Origin: Paraburkholderia metrosideri | GTDB taxonomy: Bacteria > Pseudomonadota > Gammaproteobacteria > Burkholderiales > Burkholderiaceae | Assembly: GCF_904848625.1 (NCBI RefSeq) | Contig: NZ_CAJHCP010000007.1 | Location: 372,001 to 436,000 of the forward strand | Direction: 5' to 3' | DNA: 64,000 bases | In this document: positions 8,092 through 16,556 of the stretch, one piece after another | How the letters are laid out: each line of letters starts with the position of its first letter | Position numbering within the stretch: position 1 is the first letter of the stretch | Notes under the pieces: generated by a model | The model's input: the letters and a program-made list of their open reading frames with translations, nothing else | Databases searched by the model: none | What the model was told of the DNA's origin: nothing | Translations under genes and position numbers: made by a program

Positions 8092-9486
8092 CTACTTGCC
8101 GATGCAGAATCTGCTGAAAATCACTCCGAGCAGATCATCCGAACTGAACTCCCCGGTAATCGAGTTCAACTGATCTTGCGCAAGCCGGAGTTCCTCAGCG
8201 AACAGATCGAGCGCTTGCGAGTTCTGATCTGCGTGTGCGGCGGCTGTCGCCAGATGCTCCTGCGCAGCCCGCAGAGCAATTAGATGACGCTCGCGCGCGA
8301 GATAAACGCTTTCCGCGCCCGCCTGCCAACCGGCGATCCGCAGCAGTTCGTCGCGCAATAACGCGACGCCGTCGCCCTGTTTCGCCGACAACCGCACTTC
8401 ACTCAGTTCGAGATCGGCGTCGAGCGCCTGAGTTGCTGGAGCCTGCCCCGTCAGATCGCTCTTGTTCATCACACGCACCACCGGCACTCCATTAGGGAAA
8501 CGCCCGGCGATCGTCTGGTCCTCGGCGGTCATGCCGGTACGTGCATCGAGCAGATGCAGCACCACGTCCGCGCGCTCGATCTCGCTCCACGTGCGCGCAA
8601 TGCCGATCTTTTCCACTTCGTCTTCGGTGTCGCGCAAACCGGCGGTGTCAATTACGTGCAGTGGAATGCCCTCGATCTGGATGGTCTGCGCGACCTTGTC
8701 GCGCGTCGTGCCGGCGATCGGCGTGACGATGGCCAACTCCGCGCCCGCAAGCGCATTCAGCAGCGACGACTTGCCGACATTCGGCTGTCCGGCAAGCACC
8801 ACCGACAACCCCTCGCGCAACAGTGCCCCTTGGCGCGCTTCGCTCAACACATGCGCGAGACGCTCGCGAATGCGGGTGAGTTTGCCGCGAGCGTCGGCGG
8901 CTTCGAGGAAGTCGATTTCCTCTTCGGGGAAGTCGAGCGTCGCTTCAACCAGCATGCGCAGCGTGATCACTTCTTCGACCAGTGCGTGGATGTCGCGCGA
9001 GAAAGCGCCGTCCAGCGAACGACCTGCCGAGCGTGCGGCGGCTTCGGTGCTCGCCTCGATCAGATCGGCGACGGCTTCGGCTTGCGCCAGATCCAGCTTG
9101 TCGTTCAGGAAAGCGCGGCGCGTGAATTCGCCCGGCTCGGCCAGACGCAGAGCGAACTCGCGGCCGGCGTCGATGCAACGTTGCAGCACGAGTTGCAAGA
9201 CAACCGGGCCGCCGTGGCCTTGCAACTCGAGCACGTGCTCGCCGGTGTACGAGTGCGGCGCCGGAAAATACAGCGCAATGCCGCGATCGAGCGCGCTGCC
9301 GTTGGCGTCGAGAAACGGCACGTAACTCGCGTGACGCGGCGTGAGGGCCTGGCCAGTCAGCGCCTGCATGAGCGGCTGAGCCGCTGCCTCCCCCGCCCGG
9401 CCGAACGAAATGCGCACGACACCGATGCCTCCACGGCCTGGCGCGGTAGCAATGGCGACGATGGGGTCGGAGTCGGTGGTGAGCAT
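8092..9486 (-). CDS. mnmE: tRNA uridine-34 modification GTPase MnmE
   Basis: GTPase that works with MnmG to place 5-carboxymethylaminomethyl groups on the wobble uridine of tRNAs. The N-terminal TrmE domain binds folate (IATAPGRGGIGVVRISFG). The inserted G domain shows GQPNVGKSSL, GTTRD, DTAGLRDTEDE and NKSD. The C-terminal catalytic motif FCIGK is intact. At 464 residues it is full length. It stands apart from the yidC operon here, separated by the HTH gene on the other strand. Confidence 0.97.
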   Translation of the reverse strand: MLTTDSDPIVAIATAPGRGGIGVVRISFGRAGEAAAQPLMQALTGQALTPRHASYVPFLDANGSALDRGIALYFPAPHSYTGEHVLELQGHGGPVVLQLVLQRCIDAGREFALRLAEPGEFTRRAFLNDKLDLAQAEAVADLIEASTEAAARSAGRSLDGAFSRDIHALVEEVITLRMLVEATLDFPEEEIDFLEAADARGKLTRIRERLAHVLSEARQGALLREGLSVVLAGQPNVGKSSLLNALAGAELAIVTPIAGTTRDKVAQTIQIEGIPLHVIDTAGLRDTEDEVEKIGIARTWSEIERADVVLHLLDARTGMTAEDQTIAGRFPNGVPVVRVMNKSDLTGQAPATQALDADLELSEVRLSAKQGDGVALLRDELLRIAGWQAGAESVYLARERHLIALRAAQEHLATAAAHADQNSQALDLFAEELRLAQDQLNSITGEFSSDDLLGVIFSRFCIGK

Positions 9487-9599
9487 GGGAGCGTGGCAAA
9501 AAACGGGAAGAGGGAAGGCCGGCGCAGATCGGCGCGGCGCGACGCATTGTAACGCGGGCGTATTCCGCAGCCGCTGTCGCCGGCCGAGAACTATGTCAT

Positions 9600-9855
9600 T
9601 TGGCCAGCTATTCAGACGAATTCAGATTTATCTCGATCAAGCTAGGATTGTTACCCTTTCGTCTCAGAATATTTAAGATAATTTAAGATGTCGACTCTCC
9701 GCAGATGCCCGCCAGCTAAAGAAAAATTGGAAAAAATCAAATCTGGCGAAACGCTTTGTCCATCGTGGACAACAAGCTAAATCTATCTCAAATACGCTAA
9801 AACGAAGCTCGGTCAGTTGTCAACTGGTTGGACGCTAAATTGCACAATCTGGCCC
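9600..9855 (+). promoter_or_regulatory. AT-rich control region with tandem 10-bp repeat
   Basis: This stretch between mnmE and the HTH gene is much richer in A/T than its neighbours. It carries two abutting copies of ATTTAAGATR at 9671-9690 and two further GCTAAA elements nearer the gene. It probably holds the divergent mnmE and HTH promoters and could contain operators for the HTH protein itself. No ORF of interest is seen. Confidence 0.4.
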
Positions 9856-10260
9856 ATGCCGACCACCAAAGAAAAAGCCGCCTTCGCCAAAAGGCTGAGG
9901 GATTCGTTAGAGCCGCTGAAGATTCGCGGCGGCACCAAGCTTGCCAACGAGTTCAATCGCCGATATCACGGCGAGCGTCCCGTTACACCGCAAACCGCGC
10001 ACAAATGGCTCACCGGGACGACGATTCCAATGCCGGACAAGTTGCGCACGCTGGCCGAATGGCTGAACGTCAAGGAACATTGGCTTCACTACGGGTCACC
10101 GCCAGCAGAAAATGCCCGAGGACTGGCGCGCGGCGAGAAGTATCCGCCGACGCCCGAAACAATCGAACTGGCGTCGAAGATCGCGTCGCTCAATCCGAAA
10201 GACCGCTTTCTGCTCGAAGAAATGATTGTGCGCTTTTACGGCGAGGATTCAGAGGGGTGA
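9856..10260 (+). CDS. HTH transcriptional regulator, phage-repressor-like
   Basis: A 134-residue predicted DNA-binding protein. Residues of about 25-70 look like an XRE/repressor helix-turn-helix (GGTKLANEFN, VTPQTAHKWLTGTTIPMPDK), and the C-terminal part (LRTLAEWLNVKEHWLHYG) resembles single-domain phage-type repressors. The start at MPTTKEKAAF is preferred over an upstream TTG because the family begins with this motif. It is flanked by an AT-rich control region and a strong terminator, so it is monocistronic. Its regulon is unknown; proximity to the integrase relic suggests mobile-element ancestry. Confidence 0.65.
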   Translation: MPTTKEKAAFAKRLRDSLEPLKIRGGTKLANEFNRRYHGERPVTPQTAHKWLTGTTIPMPDKLRTLAEWLNVKEHWLHYGSPPAENARGLARGEKYPPTPETIELASKIASLNPKDRFLLEEMIVRFYGEDSEG

Positions 10261-10377
10261 TAGGGCGGCGCCCACGCTTTGCGGCGCTTTCCGGGTGATA
10301 CGTCTTATCTTTCCGACCGTCGCAGCGAACGCGTTTTTAATTGACTCTCCTTCTAGCCGCAGACGAGTTGCGAGGAT

Positions 10378-10414
10378 AAAAAAAGCCGCCCGGTTTGCAC
10401 CGGGCGGCTTTTTT
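10378..10414. terminator. bidirectional Rho-independent terminator
   Basis: Perfect 11-bp GC-rich stem AGCCGCCCGGT / ACCGGGCGGCT with a TTGC loop, preceded by an A-run and followed by a T-run. It separates the HTH gene from the convergent end of yidC and should work in both directions. Confidence 0.95.
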
Positions 10415-10485
10415 GCATCTGTACTGCCAGCGAGCTTTTTGGCGTTGATGGAAGAGGGCGCCTCTCCCATCAGCCTATCCATCCA

Positions 10486-12147
10486 TCAAGCCGCTTTCGG
10501 CGTCTTCGGCTTACCCATCATTCGCGTGATGTAGTACTGCTGTGCGATCGACAGCACGTTGTTCACGACGTAATACAGCACCAGGCCGGCCGGGAAGAAG
10601 AAGAACATGACCGAGAAAGCGATCGGCATGAACATCATCATCTTGGCTTGAACCGGATCCGGCGGCGTCGGGTTCAGCTTGGTCTGCAGGAACATCGAGA
10701 CGGCCATCAGCACCGGCAGAATGAAGTACGGGTCTTGTTGCGACAGATCGTGAATCCACAGAATCCACGGCGCACCGCGCATTTCCACCGACGACAGCAG
10801 CACCCAGTACAGCGAGATGAACACCGGAATCTGAATCACGACCGGCAGACAGCCGCCGAACGGATTGACCTTCTCGGTCTTGTACAGCTCCATCAGTGCG
10901 GCGTTCATCTTCTGCGGATCGCCCTTGAAGCGTTCGCGCAACGCCGTCATACGCGGCGTAATCGCCTTCATGCGCGCCATCGACTTGTAGCTCGCGGCCG
11001 ACAGCGGGAAGAACACGGCCTTGATCAGCAGCGTGAGCAGCACGATCGACCAACCCCAGTTGCCGACATAGCTATGAATCTTCTCGAGCAGCCAGAACAA
11101 CGGCTTCGCGATGATCGTGACCCAGCCATAGTCCTTGACCAGTTCCAGACCCGGCGCAATGCCTTCGAGCATGCGCTCTTCTTCCGGACCCGCGAACAGG
11201 CGTGCCGACACGGTGGTCGTCTGGCCCGGTGCGATGGTCGGCAGCGGCTGCTTCACACCCACGCGATACAGCGACGGATCGATCTTCTCGACGTAGATGT
11301 CGCGCTTCACGCCATGTTCAGGAATCCACGCCGACGCGAAGTAATGCTGGACCATCGCGATCCAGCCGTTGTCGGCCGAGGTCGCGTAATCCTGCTTGTT
11401 CTTGTCGATGTCGCCGAACGTCATCTTCTGGAAGTGGTGCTGGTCGGTGTAGACAGCCGGTCCGATGAACGTGTGCGAGAAGCGCGGCGTTTCCACCGGC
11501 TGATCGTCGCGCACCAGTTCCATATAGACCGACGGCGTCACCGGCACATTGCCGACGTTCTGGATCTTCGTCTCGACACCGATCACGTAGCTGCCGCGCG
11601 TGAACGTGTAGGTCTTGATGACCTTCACGCCACCCTTTTCCGGCGACTCGAAGCTGAGGCTGAACGACTTTTCGTCGCCCGTCAGTTCGGTCTGCTGATT
11701 CGGCATCAGCGTGAAAATGTCGTTGTGGTTCGGGAAATCGCCGCCGAGCAGGCCTGTGCGAGCCAGATACGTGTGATTGTTCGTACGGTCGAACAGCGTG
11801 ATCACGAGATCCGGCGTCTTGCCGTCGCCTTGCTTGACGAGCGACAGCTTCGACAGCGTGCCGCCGCGCGTGTCGATCTCACCGCTATAGACGTCGGTGC
11901 TGAACTTGACGAGTTGCGACTGCGTTGCCGCCGGCGCATTGCCGGGCGCGGCTGCGTTGGTAGCCGGCAGATCGGCGGGTTGGGTTCCAGGCGTCGTGGT
12001 TCCCGGTGCAGCGCTACCAGTCGTGCTGGTCGGCGTGGCGCTCGGGAAGAACATCGACTGGCGTCCATGGTCGCGTTGCCAGTTGTCGAACAGCATGACC
12101 GCTGACATGAAAAAGATGACCCATAGGACGGTGCGTTTGATATCCAT
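10486..12147 (-). CDS. yidC: membrane protein insertase YidC
   Basis: Inner-membrane insertase that integrates proteins alone or with SecYEG. The 553 residues show the N-terminal anchor (VLWVIFFMSAVMLF), a Pro/Thr-rich linker, the large periplasmic beta domain, and the conserved C-terminal five-helix core (WGWSIVLLTLLIKAVFFPLS, NPFGGCLPVVIQIPVFISLY). It is the last gene of the rpmH-rnpA-yidD-yidC cluster, 30 bp after yidD. Confidence 0.97.
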   Translation of the reverse strand: MDIKRTVLWVIFFMSAVMLFDNWQRDHGRQSMFFPSATPTSTTGSAAPGTTTPGTQPADLPATNAAAPGNAPAATQSQLVKFSTDVYSGEIDTRGGTLSKLSLVKQGDGKTPDLVITLFDRTNNHTYLARTGLLGGDFPNHNDIFTLMPNQQTELTGDEKSFSLSFESPEKGGVKVIKTYTFTRGSYVIGVETKIQNVGNVPVTPSVYMELVRDDQPVETPRFSHTFIGPAVYTDQHHFQKMTFGDIDKNKQDYATSADNGWIAMVQHYFASAWIPEHGVKRDIYVEKIDPSLYRVGVKQPLPTIAPGQTTTVSARLFAGPEEERMLEGIAPGLELVKDYGWVTIIAKPLFWLLEKIHSYVGNWGWSIVLLTLLIKAVFFPLSAASYKSMARMKAITPRMTALRERFKGDPQKMNAALMELYKTEKVNPFGGCLPVVIQIPVFISLYWVLLSSVEMRGAPWILWIHDLSQQDPYFILPVLMAVSMFLQTKLNPTPPDPVQAKMMMFMPIAFSVMFFFFPAGLVLYYVVNNVLSIAQQYYITRMMGKPKTPKAA

Positions 12148-12177
12148 GCGTTGTCTCAGTGTCGATGGAACGGCGCG

Positions 12178-12408
12178 TCAGCGCTTTTCAGAAGTGGGAG
12201 GCGGGACGAGATCGATGCCGCCCGCGGAAAACGGGTGGCAGCGGCAAATACGCCTGGCGGCGAGATAAGTCCCGCGCGCGGCGCCATGATACTGGATTGC
12301 TTCGCGCGCGTAATCAGAGCAGGAAGGGTAAAAACGGCACCGGTTGCCGAGCATTGGGCTCACGGCAAGCTTGTAAAAACGCAATAAAGCGATGAGTACC
12401 GTTTGCAT
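12178..12408 (-). CDS. yidD: membrane protein insertion efficiency factor YidD
   Basis: A 76-residue protein that assists YidC-dependent insertion. It has the diagnostic cysteine-rich segment NRCRFYPSCSDYAREAI and CRCHPFSAGGIDLVP. The start MQTVLIALLRFYKLAVSP is the family start; an upstream in-frame ATG would add 67 non-conserved residues reaching back into the rnpA end, so I reject it. Confidence 0.93.
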   Translation of the reverse strand: MQTVLIALLRFYKLAVSPMLGNRCRFYPSCSDYAREAIQYHGAARGTYLAARRICRCHPFSAGGIDLVPPPTSEKR

Positions 12409-12523
12409 GGCTGATGCGGCCGAACGGCGCCGCGCAACGTGGAGTACCGGGCGACGCCCGCCTGGCAAGGCTGCCGAAGCTGCTTGGGCTTCAGGAGCCG
12501 CAAAGCGGGCGGTCACTTGAGTG

Positions 12524-13003
12524 TCATTCCGACTTGGGCGCTTCCGCGGGTGGCGCTTCACGACGGATAATTTCGCGCGCTGCCTTGTCGAGCAACGCCT
12601 CGATTTCACTACGGCACAGCGCCCTCAGGGGCGGCGACGAGGCGCTCGGCAAAGCCTTCTTGTCGAAACGCGTGTGCAATCGCAGCAGCACATCCCAACC
12701 GCCGAATTCCGCGCGACGCAGCCGGAAGGCTTCGCGCGCGATTCGACGTACCAGATTACGCGTGGCCGCGCGCGGCGCATACTTCTTGCCGATCACGAGG
12801 CCTAAGCGAGCGTCATTGCCGGTGGGCCGGCCGTACACCACGAAGTGCGGAGTGCGGCGCCACGGGCGCAAACGAAAAACGGATGAAAATTCATCCGTTT
12901 TCAGCAGCCTTGCGGCTTTGGGGAAGGCGGCTTGCGCTGGCAACGGAACCGAGCCCGGTTGCTGCGCCCCAGCCGCTCCCGCATTACCGCGGGCTTCGGT
13001 CAC
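12524..13003 (-). CDS. rnpA: ribonuclease P protein component
   Basis: Protein subunit of RNase P, which matures the 5' ends of tRNAs. The conserved core starts at AFPKAARLLKTDEFSSVFR and includes LGLVIGKKYAPRAATRNLVR with the basic RNR-type motif. No ATG lies near the core. I chose the GTG (VTEARGNAG) 20 bp after rpmH, giving 159 residues; an ATG further up would overlap rpmH. A later non-ATG start is possible. Confidence 0.9.
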   Translation of the reverse strand: MTEARGNAGAAGAQQPGSVPLPAQAAFPKAARLLKTDEFSSVFRLRPWRRTPHFVVYGRPTGNDARLGLVIGKKYAPRAATRNLVRRIAREAFRLRRAEFGGWDVLLRLHTRFDKKALPSASSPPLRALCRSEIEALLDKAAREIIRREAPPAEAPKSE

Positions 13004-13022
13004 AGCGCGCAATCTGCTCGCC

Positions 13023-13157
13023 TTAGATGGCGAGGCGCTTGCGGCCCTTCGCGCGACGTGCGTTGATGACCTTGCGGCCACCTGCGGTCTTCATGCGAAC
13101 GCGGAAGCCGTGGGTGCGCTTGCGACGGGTAACGGAAGGTTGGTAAGTACGTTTCAT
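13023..13157 (-). CDS. rpmH: 50S ribosomal protein L34
   Basis: A 44-residue ribosomal protein beginning [18 protein letters not shown] and ending GRKRLAI. It is the first gene of the rpmH-rnpA-yidD-yidC cluster and is transcribed away from dnaA. Confidence 0.97.
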
Positions 13158-13541
13158 GTTGCTCTCACTTGATCGAAAAAAAACCGCGCGATCATCGCTG
13201 AAAGCGCAATGGCCGGAGGTTTACTGAAATTGGTTTTCGCGGAACCCGCTATTTAAACCGGTTTTCCGTTGGCCGTCAATAGTTTAGCCTGGTTCGGCCG
13301 AGCCCTGGGCCTGGTTCGTCGGTTGATCCGTCCCTGTGGATAACTCCCTTGCGGGTTCGTTTACGCGTTAGAATCTCGCCTTACTTCCCAAAAATCCTGC
13401 ACGCCGCTCCGGCTCGCTTGCCCCGCAAACCCTTGTGGCACAAGCGCCTGGAGCCGTTACGCCTGGCTGCTCAGGGCCTTGTTGCGCGCACGCAACGGGG
13501 GCAGCGGCGACCGCCGTGCACACCATAACGACAGCAACTCG
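13158..13541. other. rpmH-dnaA intergenic region, possible oriC
   Basis: Non-coding stretch between divergent rpmH and dnaA, the place where many proteobacteria carry the origin. It holds one perfect DnaA box (TGTGGATAA at 13335-13343) and an A-rich run near 13185. I see no further clear boxes, so it may be only the dnaA promoter and autoregulatory region rather than the full origin. Confidence 0.5.
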
Positions 13542-15119
13542 ATGAACGATTTCTGGCAACACTGTTCCGCATTGCTGGAGCGTGAGCTTACGCCCCAGCA
13601 GTATGTGACGTGGATCAAACCGTTGGCCCCGGTCGCCTTCGACGCCGCTGCGAACACACTCAGCATCGCCGCGCCGAACCGCTTCAAGCTCGACTGGGTC
13701 AAGAGCCAGTTCTCCGGCCGCATTTCCGATATGGCCCGCGATTTCTGGCAGGCCCCGGTCGACGTGCAATTCGTGCTGGACCCGAAAGCCGGTATGCGCG
13801 CCCCTGCGGCAGCGTCGCCGGCCCCGGCTCGTCCGGCGTCGTCCGCACCGATGGGCGGCCATGCTGGCGGCGGTGCCGCGGTGGATGCAGCCGTCGGCGC
13901 CGTGCAGGCCGCACAGATCGCGCGCGCCAATCAGGCGATGTCCGCGCAAAACGCGAACGCTCGCGCCGCCGCTGAAGACGCCGCCGACCTCGACCTCCCC
14001 AGCCTCGACGCAAACGAAGCCGCAGCAGCACGCCGCACGTGGCGCCCGGGTCAGAGCGCGGGCTCGTCCAGTAACGGCGAAAACGACTCGATGTACGAGC
14101 GCTCGAAGCTGAACCCCGTTCTCACGTTCGATAACTTCGTGACCGGTAAGGCCAACCAGTTGGCGCGCGCGGCGGCGATTCAGGTCGCGGACAACCCCGG
14201 CATTTCGTACAACCCGCTGTTCCTGTATGGCGGCGTGGGTCTCGGCAAGACCCACCTGATCCACGCAATCGGCAACCAGTTGCTGATGGATAAGGCCGGC
14301 GCCCGGATCCGCTACATCCACGCGGAGCAATATGTGTCCGACGTGGTGAAGGCTTACCAGCGAAAGGCATTCGACGAGTTCAAGCGCTATTACCACTCGC
14401 TCGACCTGCTGCTGATCGACGATATTCAGTTCTTCTCGGGCAAGTCGCGCACACAAGAGGAATTCTTCTACGCATTCGAGGCGCTGGTCGCAAACAAAGC
14501 GCAGGTGATCATCACCAGCGACACCTATCCGAAGGAAATTTCGGGTATCGACGACCGCCTGATCTCGCGCTTCGACTCCGGCCTGACCGTCGCAATCGAG
14601 CCGCCCGAGCTGGAAATGCGTGTCGCGATCCTGATGCGCAAGGCGCAGTCGGAGTTCGTGAGCCTGAATGAAGACGTCGCGTTCTTCGTCGCCAAGCATT
14701 TGCGCTCGAACGTGCGCGAACTCGAAGGCGCGTTGCGCAAGATCCTCGCGTATTCGAAGTTCCACGGCCGTGAAATCACGATCGAACTGACCAAAGAAGC
14801 GCTTAAAGACCTGCTTACGGTGCAAAACCGGCAGATTTCGGTAGAAAACATCCAGAAAACCGTGGCTGACTTCTACAGCATCAAGGTTGCGGACATGTAT
14901 TCCAAAAAGCGGCCGGCGAACATCGCGCGGCCGCGCCAGATCGCGATGTACCTGGCGAAAGAGCTGACCCAGAAGAGCTTGCCGGAAATCGGCGAATTGT
15001 TCGGCGGGCGCGACCACACCACGGTGCTGCACGCGGTGCGCAAAATTGCCGACGAGCGCAGCAAGGACGCGCAACTGAACCACGAATTGCACGTGCTGGA
15101 GCAGACCCTGAAGGGCTAG
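13542..15119 (+). CDS. dnaA: chromosomal replication initiator DnaA
   Basis: AAA+ initiator that binds DnaA boxes and melts the origin. The 525 residues comprise domain I (MNDFWQHCSALLERELTPQQ), a long Ala-rich domain II (about 90-190) usual in Burkholderia, the ATPase with Walker A GGVGLGKTHL and Walker B LLLIDDIQFF, and the C-terminal box-recognition signature GGRDHTTVLHAVRKI. I reject an in-frame ATG 21 codons upstream because family proteins begin at MNDFW. Confidence 0.98.
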   Translation: MNDFWQHCSALLERELTPQQYVTWIKPLAPVAFDAAANTLSIAAPNRFKLDWVKSQFSGRISDMARDFWQAPVDVQFVLDPKAGMRAPAAASPAPARPASSAPMGGHAGGGAAVDAAVGAVQAAQIARANQAMSAQNANARAAAEDAADLDLPSLDANEAAAARRTWRPGQSAGSSSNGENDSMYERSKLNPVLTFDNFVTGKANQLARAAAIQVADNPGISYNPLFLYGGVGLGKTHLIHAIGNQLLMDKAGARIRYIHAEQYVSDVVKAYQRKAFDEFKRYYHSLDLLLIDDIQFFSGKSRTQEEFFYAFEALVANKAQVIITSDTYPKEISGIDDRLISRFDSGLTVAIEPPELEMRVAILMRKAQSEFVSLNEDVAFFVAKHLRSNVRELEGALRKILAYSKFHGREITIELTKEALKDLLTVQNRQISVENIQKTVADFYSIKVADMYSKKRPANIARPRQIAMYLAKELTQKSLPEIGELFGGRDHTTVLHAVRKIADERSKDAQLNHELHVLEQTLKG

Positions 15120-15339
15120 GCGGCCCGGATGGAAAAATCGACCTGTTTATTTCCAAACTCGCCCCCATTTTAGTGAGGCGGTTCCGTTTTCAGGCACAAT
15201 ACAGGTTTAACCGCCCGGCGGCCGCGGGCGGATTTCACGCCGTGACAGGCGCTGCATGGCGCCGGCGGGGAGCCACGGCTGCATGCTGGAAAGCTTACCT
15301 GGCAAGGTGCGCAGGCCGTCATATCAACGAAGGAACTCT

Positions 15340-16443
15340 ATGCAACTGGTCAAGACCGAACGCGATAACCTCCTCAGGCCGCTGCAAACTGTGAGCGGCA
15401 TCGTCGAACGCCGCCATACGTTGCCGATCCTCGCCAATTTGCTGATTACCAAGAACGGCCCCGACGTGTCGTTCCTGTCGACCGACCTCGAGTTGCAGAT
15501 CACCACGCGTGCCGATTTCGGCGTGGGCGCTGATTCGGTCGCGACCACGGTGGCAGCACGCAAGCTCCTCGACATTCTGCGCGCCATGCCCGACGGGCAG
15601 GTCACGCTCACGCTGAACGACAAGCGTTTGACCGTGCAATCCGGCAAGAGCCGTTTTGCGCTGCAAACCCTCGCCGCAGACGAATTCCCGACGGTCGCGC
15701 AAGCCAAAGACTACGGCGCGAGCCTCGTGGTTCCCCAGAAGACGTTCCGCCAGTTGCTCGGCATGGTCCATTTTTCGATGGCCCAGCAGGACATCCGCTA
15801 CTACCTGAACGGCATGCTGCTGGTGGTAGACGGCGACCAGCTGATGGCAGTCGCGACAGACGGTCACCGTCTGGCGTTTTCGTCGATGAAGATTGAAGGC
15901 TCGTTCCCGCGCCAGGAAGTCATCATTCCGCGCAAGACGATCCTGGAATTGCAGCGCCTGCTGGAAGACATCGACGACACGCTGAAGATCGACATCGCGC
16001 AAACGCAGGTGAAGTTCACGTTCGGCCAGGTTGAACTGGTGTCGAAGCTGGTCGAAGGCAAGTTCCCCGACTTCCAGCGCGTGATTCCGAAGTCGCACAA
16101 GAACCAGTTCCTGATTGGCCGCGAAGAACTGCAGCGCTCGCTGCAACGCGCAGCAATTTTGACGTCGGACAAATTCAAGGGCGTGCGCTGCATCATCGAG
16201 CCGGGCCAGTTGAAGATCATGTCGACCAACGCCGACCAGGAAGAGGCGCAGGAAGAACTGGAAATTGCCTATACCGGCGACAGCGTCGATATCGGGTTCA
16301 ACGTCACGTATCTGCTCGACGTGCTCGCGAACCTGAAGGTCGACATGTTGCAAGTGAGCCTGGGCGACGCCAGCTCCAGCGCGTTGATCACGATTCCCGA
16401 GAACGACGAATTCAAATACGTAGTGATGCCGATGCGCATCTAA
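15340..16443 (+). CDS. dnaN: DNA polymerase III sliding clamp, beta subunit
   Basis: Ring-shaped processivity clamp of 367 residues with the usual start MQLVKTERDNLLRPLQTVSG and end YVVMPMRI. A GAAGGAACT ribosome site precedes this ATG; an upstream in-frame start adds unrelated residues. The 220 bp after dnaA carry no gene and may hold a secondary promoter. Confidence 0.98.
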   Translation: MQLVKTERDNLLRPLQTVSGIVERRHTLPILANLLITKNGPDVSFLSTDLELQITTRADFGVGADSVATTVAARKLLDILRAMPDGQVTLTLNDKRLTVQSGKSRFALQTLAADEFPTVAQAKDYGASLVVPQKTFRQLLGMVHFSMAQQDIRYYLNGMLLVVDGDQLMAVATDGHRLAFSSMKIEGSFPRQEVIIPRKTILELQRLLEDIDDTLKIDIAQTQVKFTFGQVELVSKLVEGKFPDFQRVIPKSHKNQFLIGREELQRSLQRAAILTSDKFKGVRCIIEPGQLKIMSTNADQEEAQEELEIAYTGDSVDIGFNVTYLLDVLANLKVDMLQVSLGDASSSALITIPENDEFKYVVMPMRI

Positions 16444-16467
16444 CGCGTCCAATACCGAGAACACACC

Positions 16468-16496
16468 AAGGGGCGCAGCGCCCCTTTGGCGTTTTT
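16468..16496 (+). terminator. Rho-independent terminator after dnaN
   Basis: Stem AAGGGGCG / CGCCCCTT with a short loop, followed after a few bases by GTTTTT. It separates dnaN from gyrB, so gyrB probably has its own promoter in the remaining 60 bp or depends on read-through. Confidence 0.8.
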
Positions 16497-16556
16497 ATGG
16501 TGTTTTGAAAAGTCCCGAGCAGCAACCAAGCAGCAACGCAGAACCGGAAAAAATCC

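Noticed and set aside
13368..15092. Long ORF (574 codons) on the minus strand over dnaA
   Set aside because: Antisense shadow of a GC-rich gene; DnaA motifs on the plus strand are complete.
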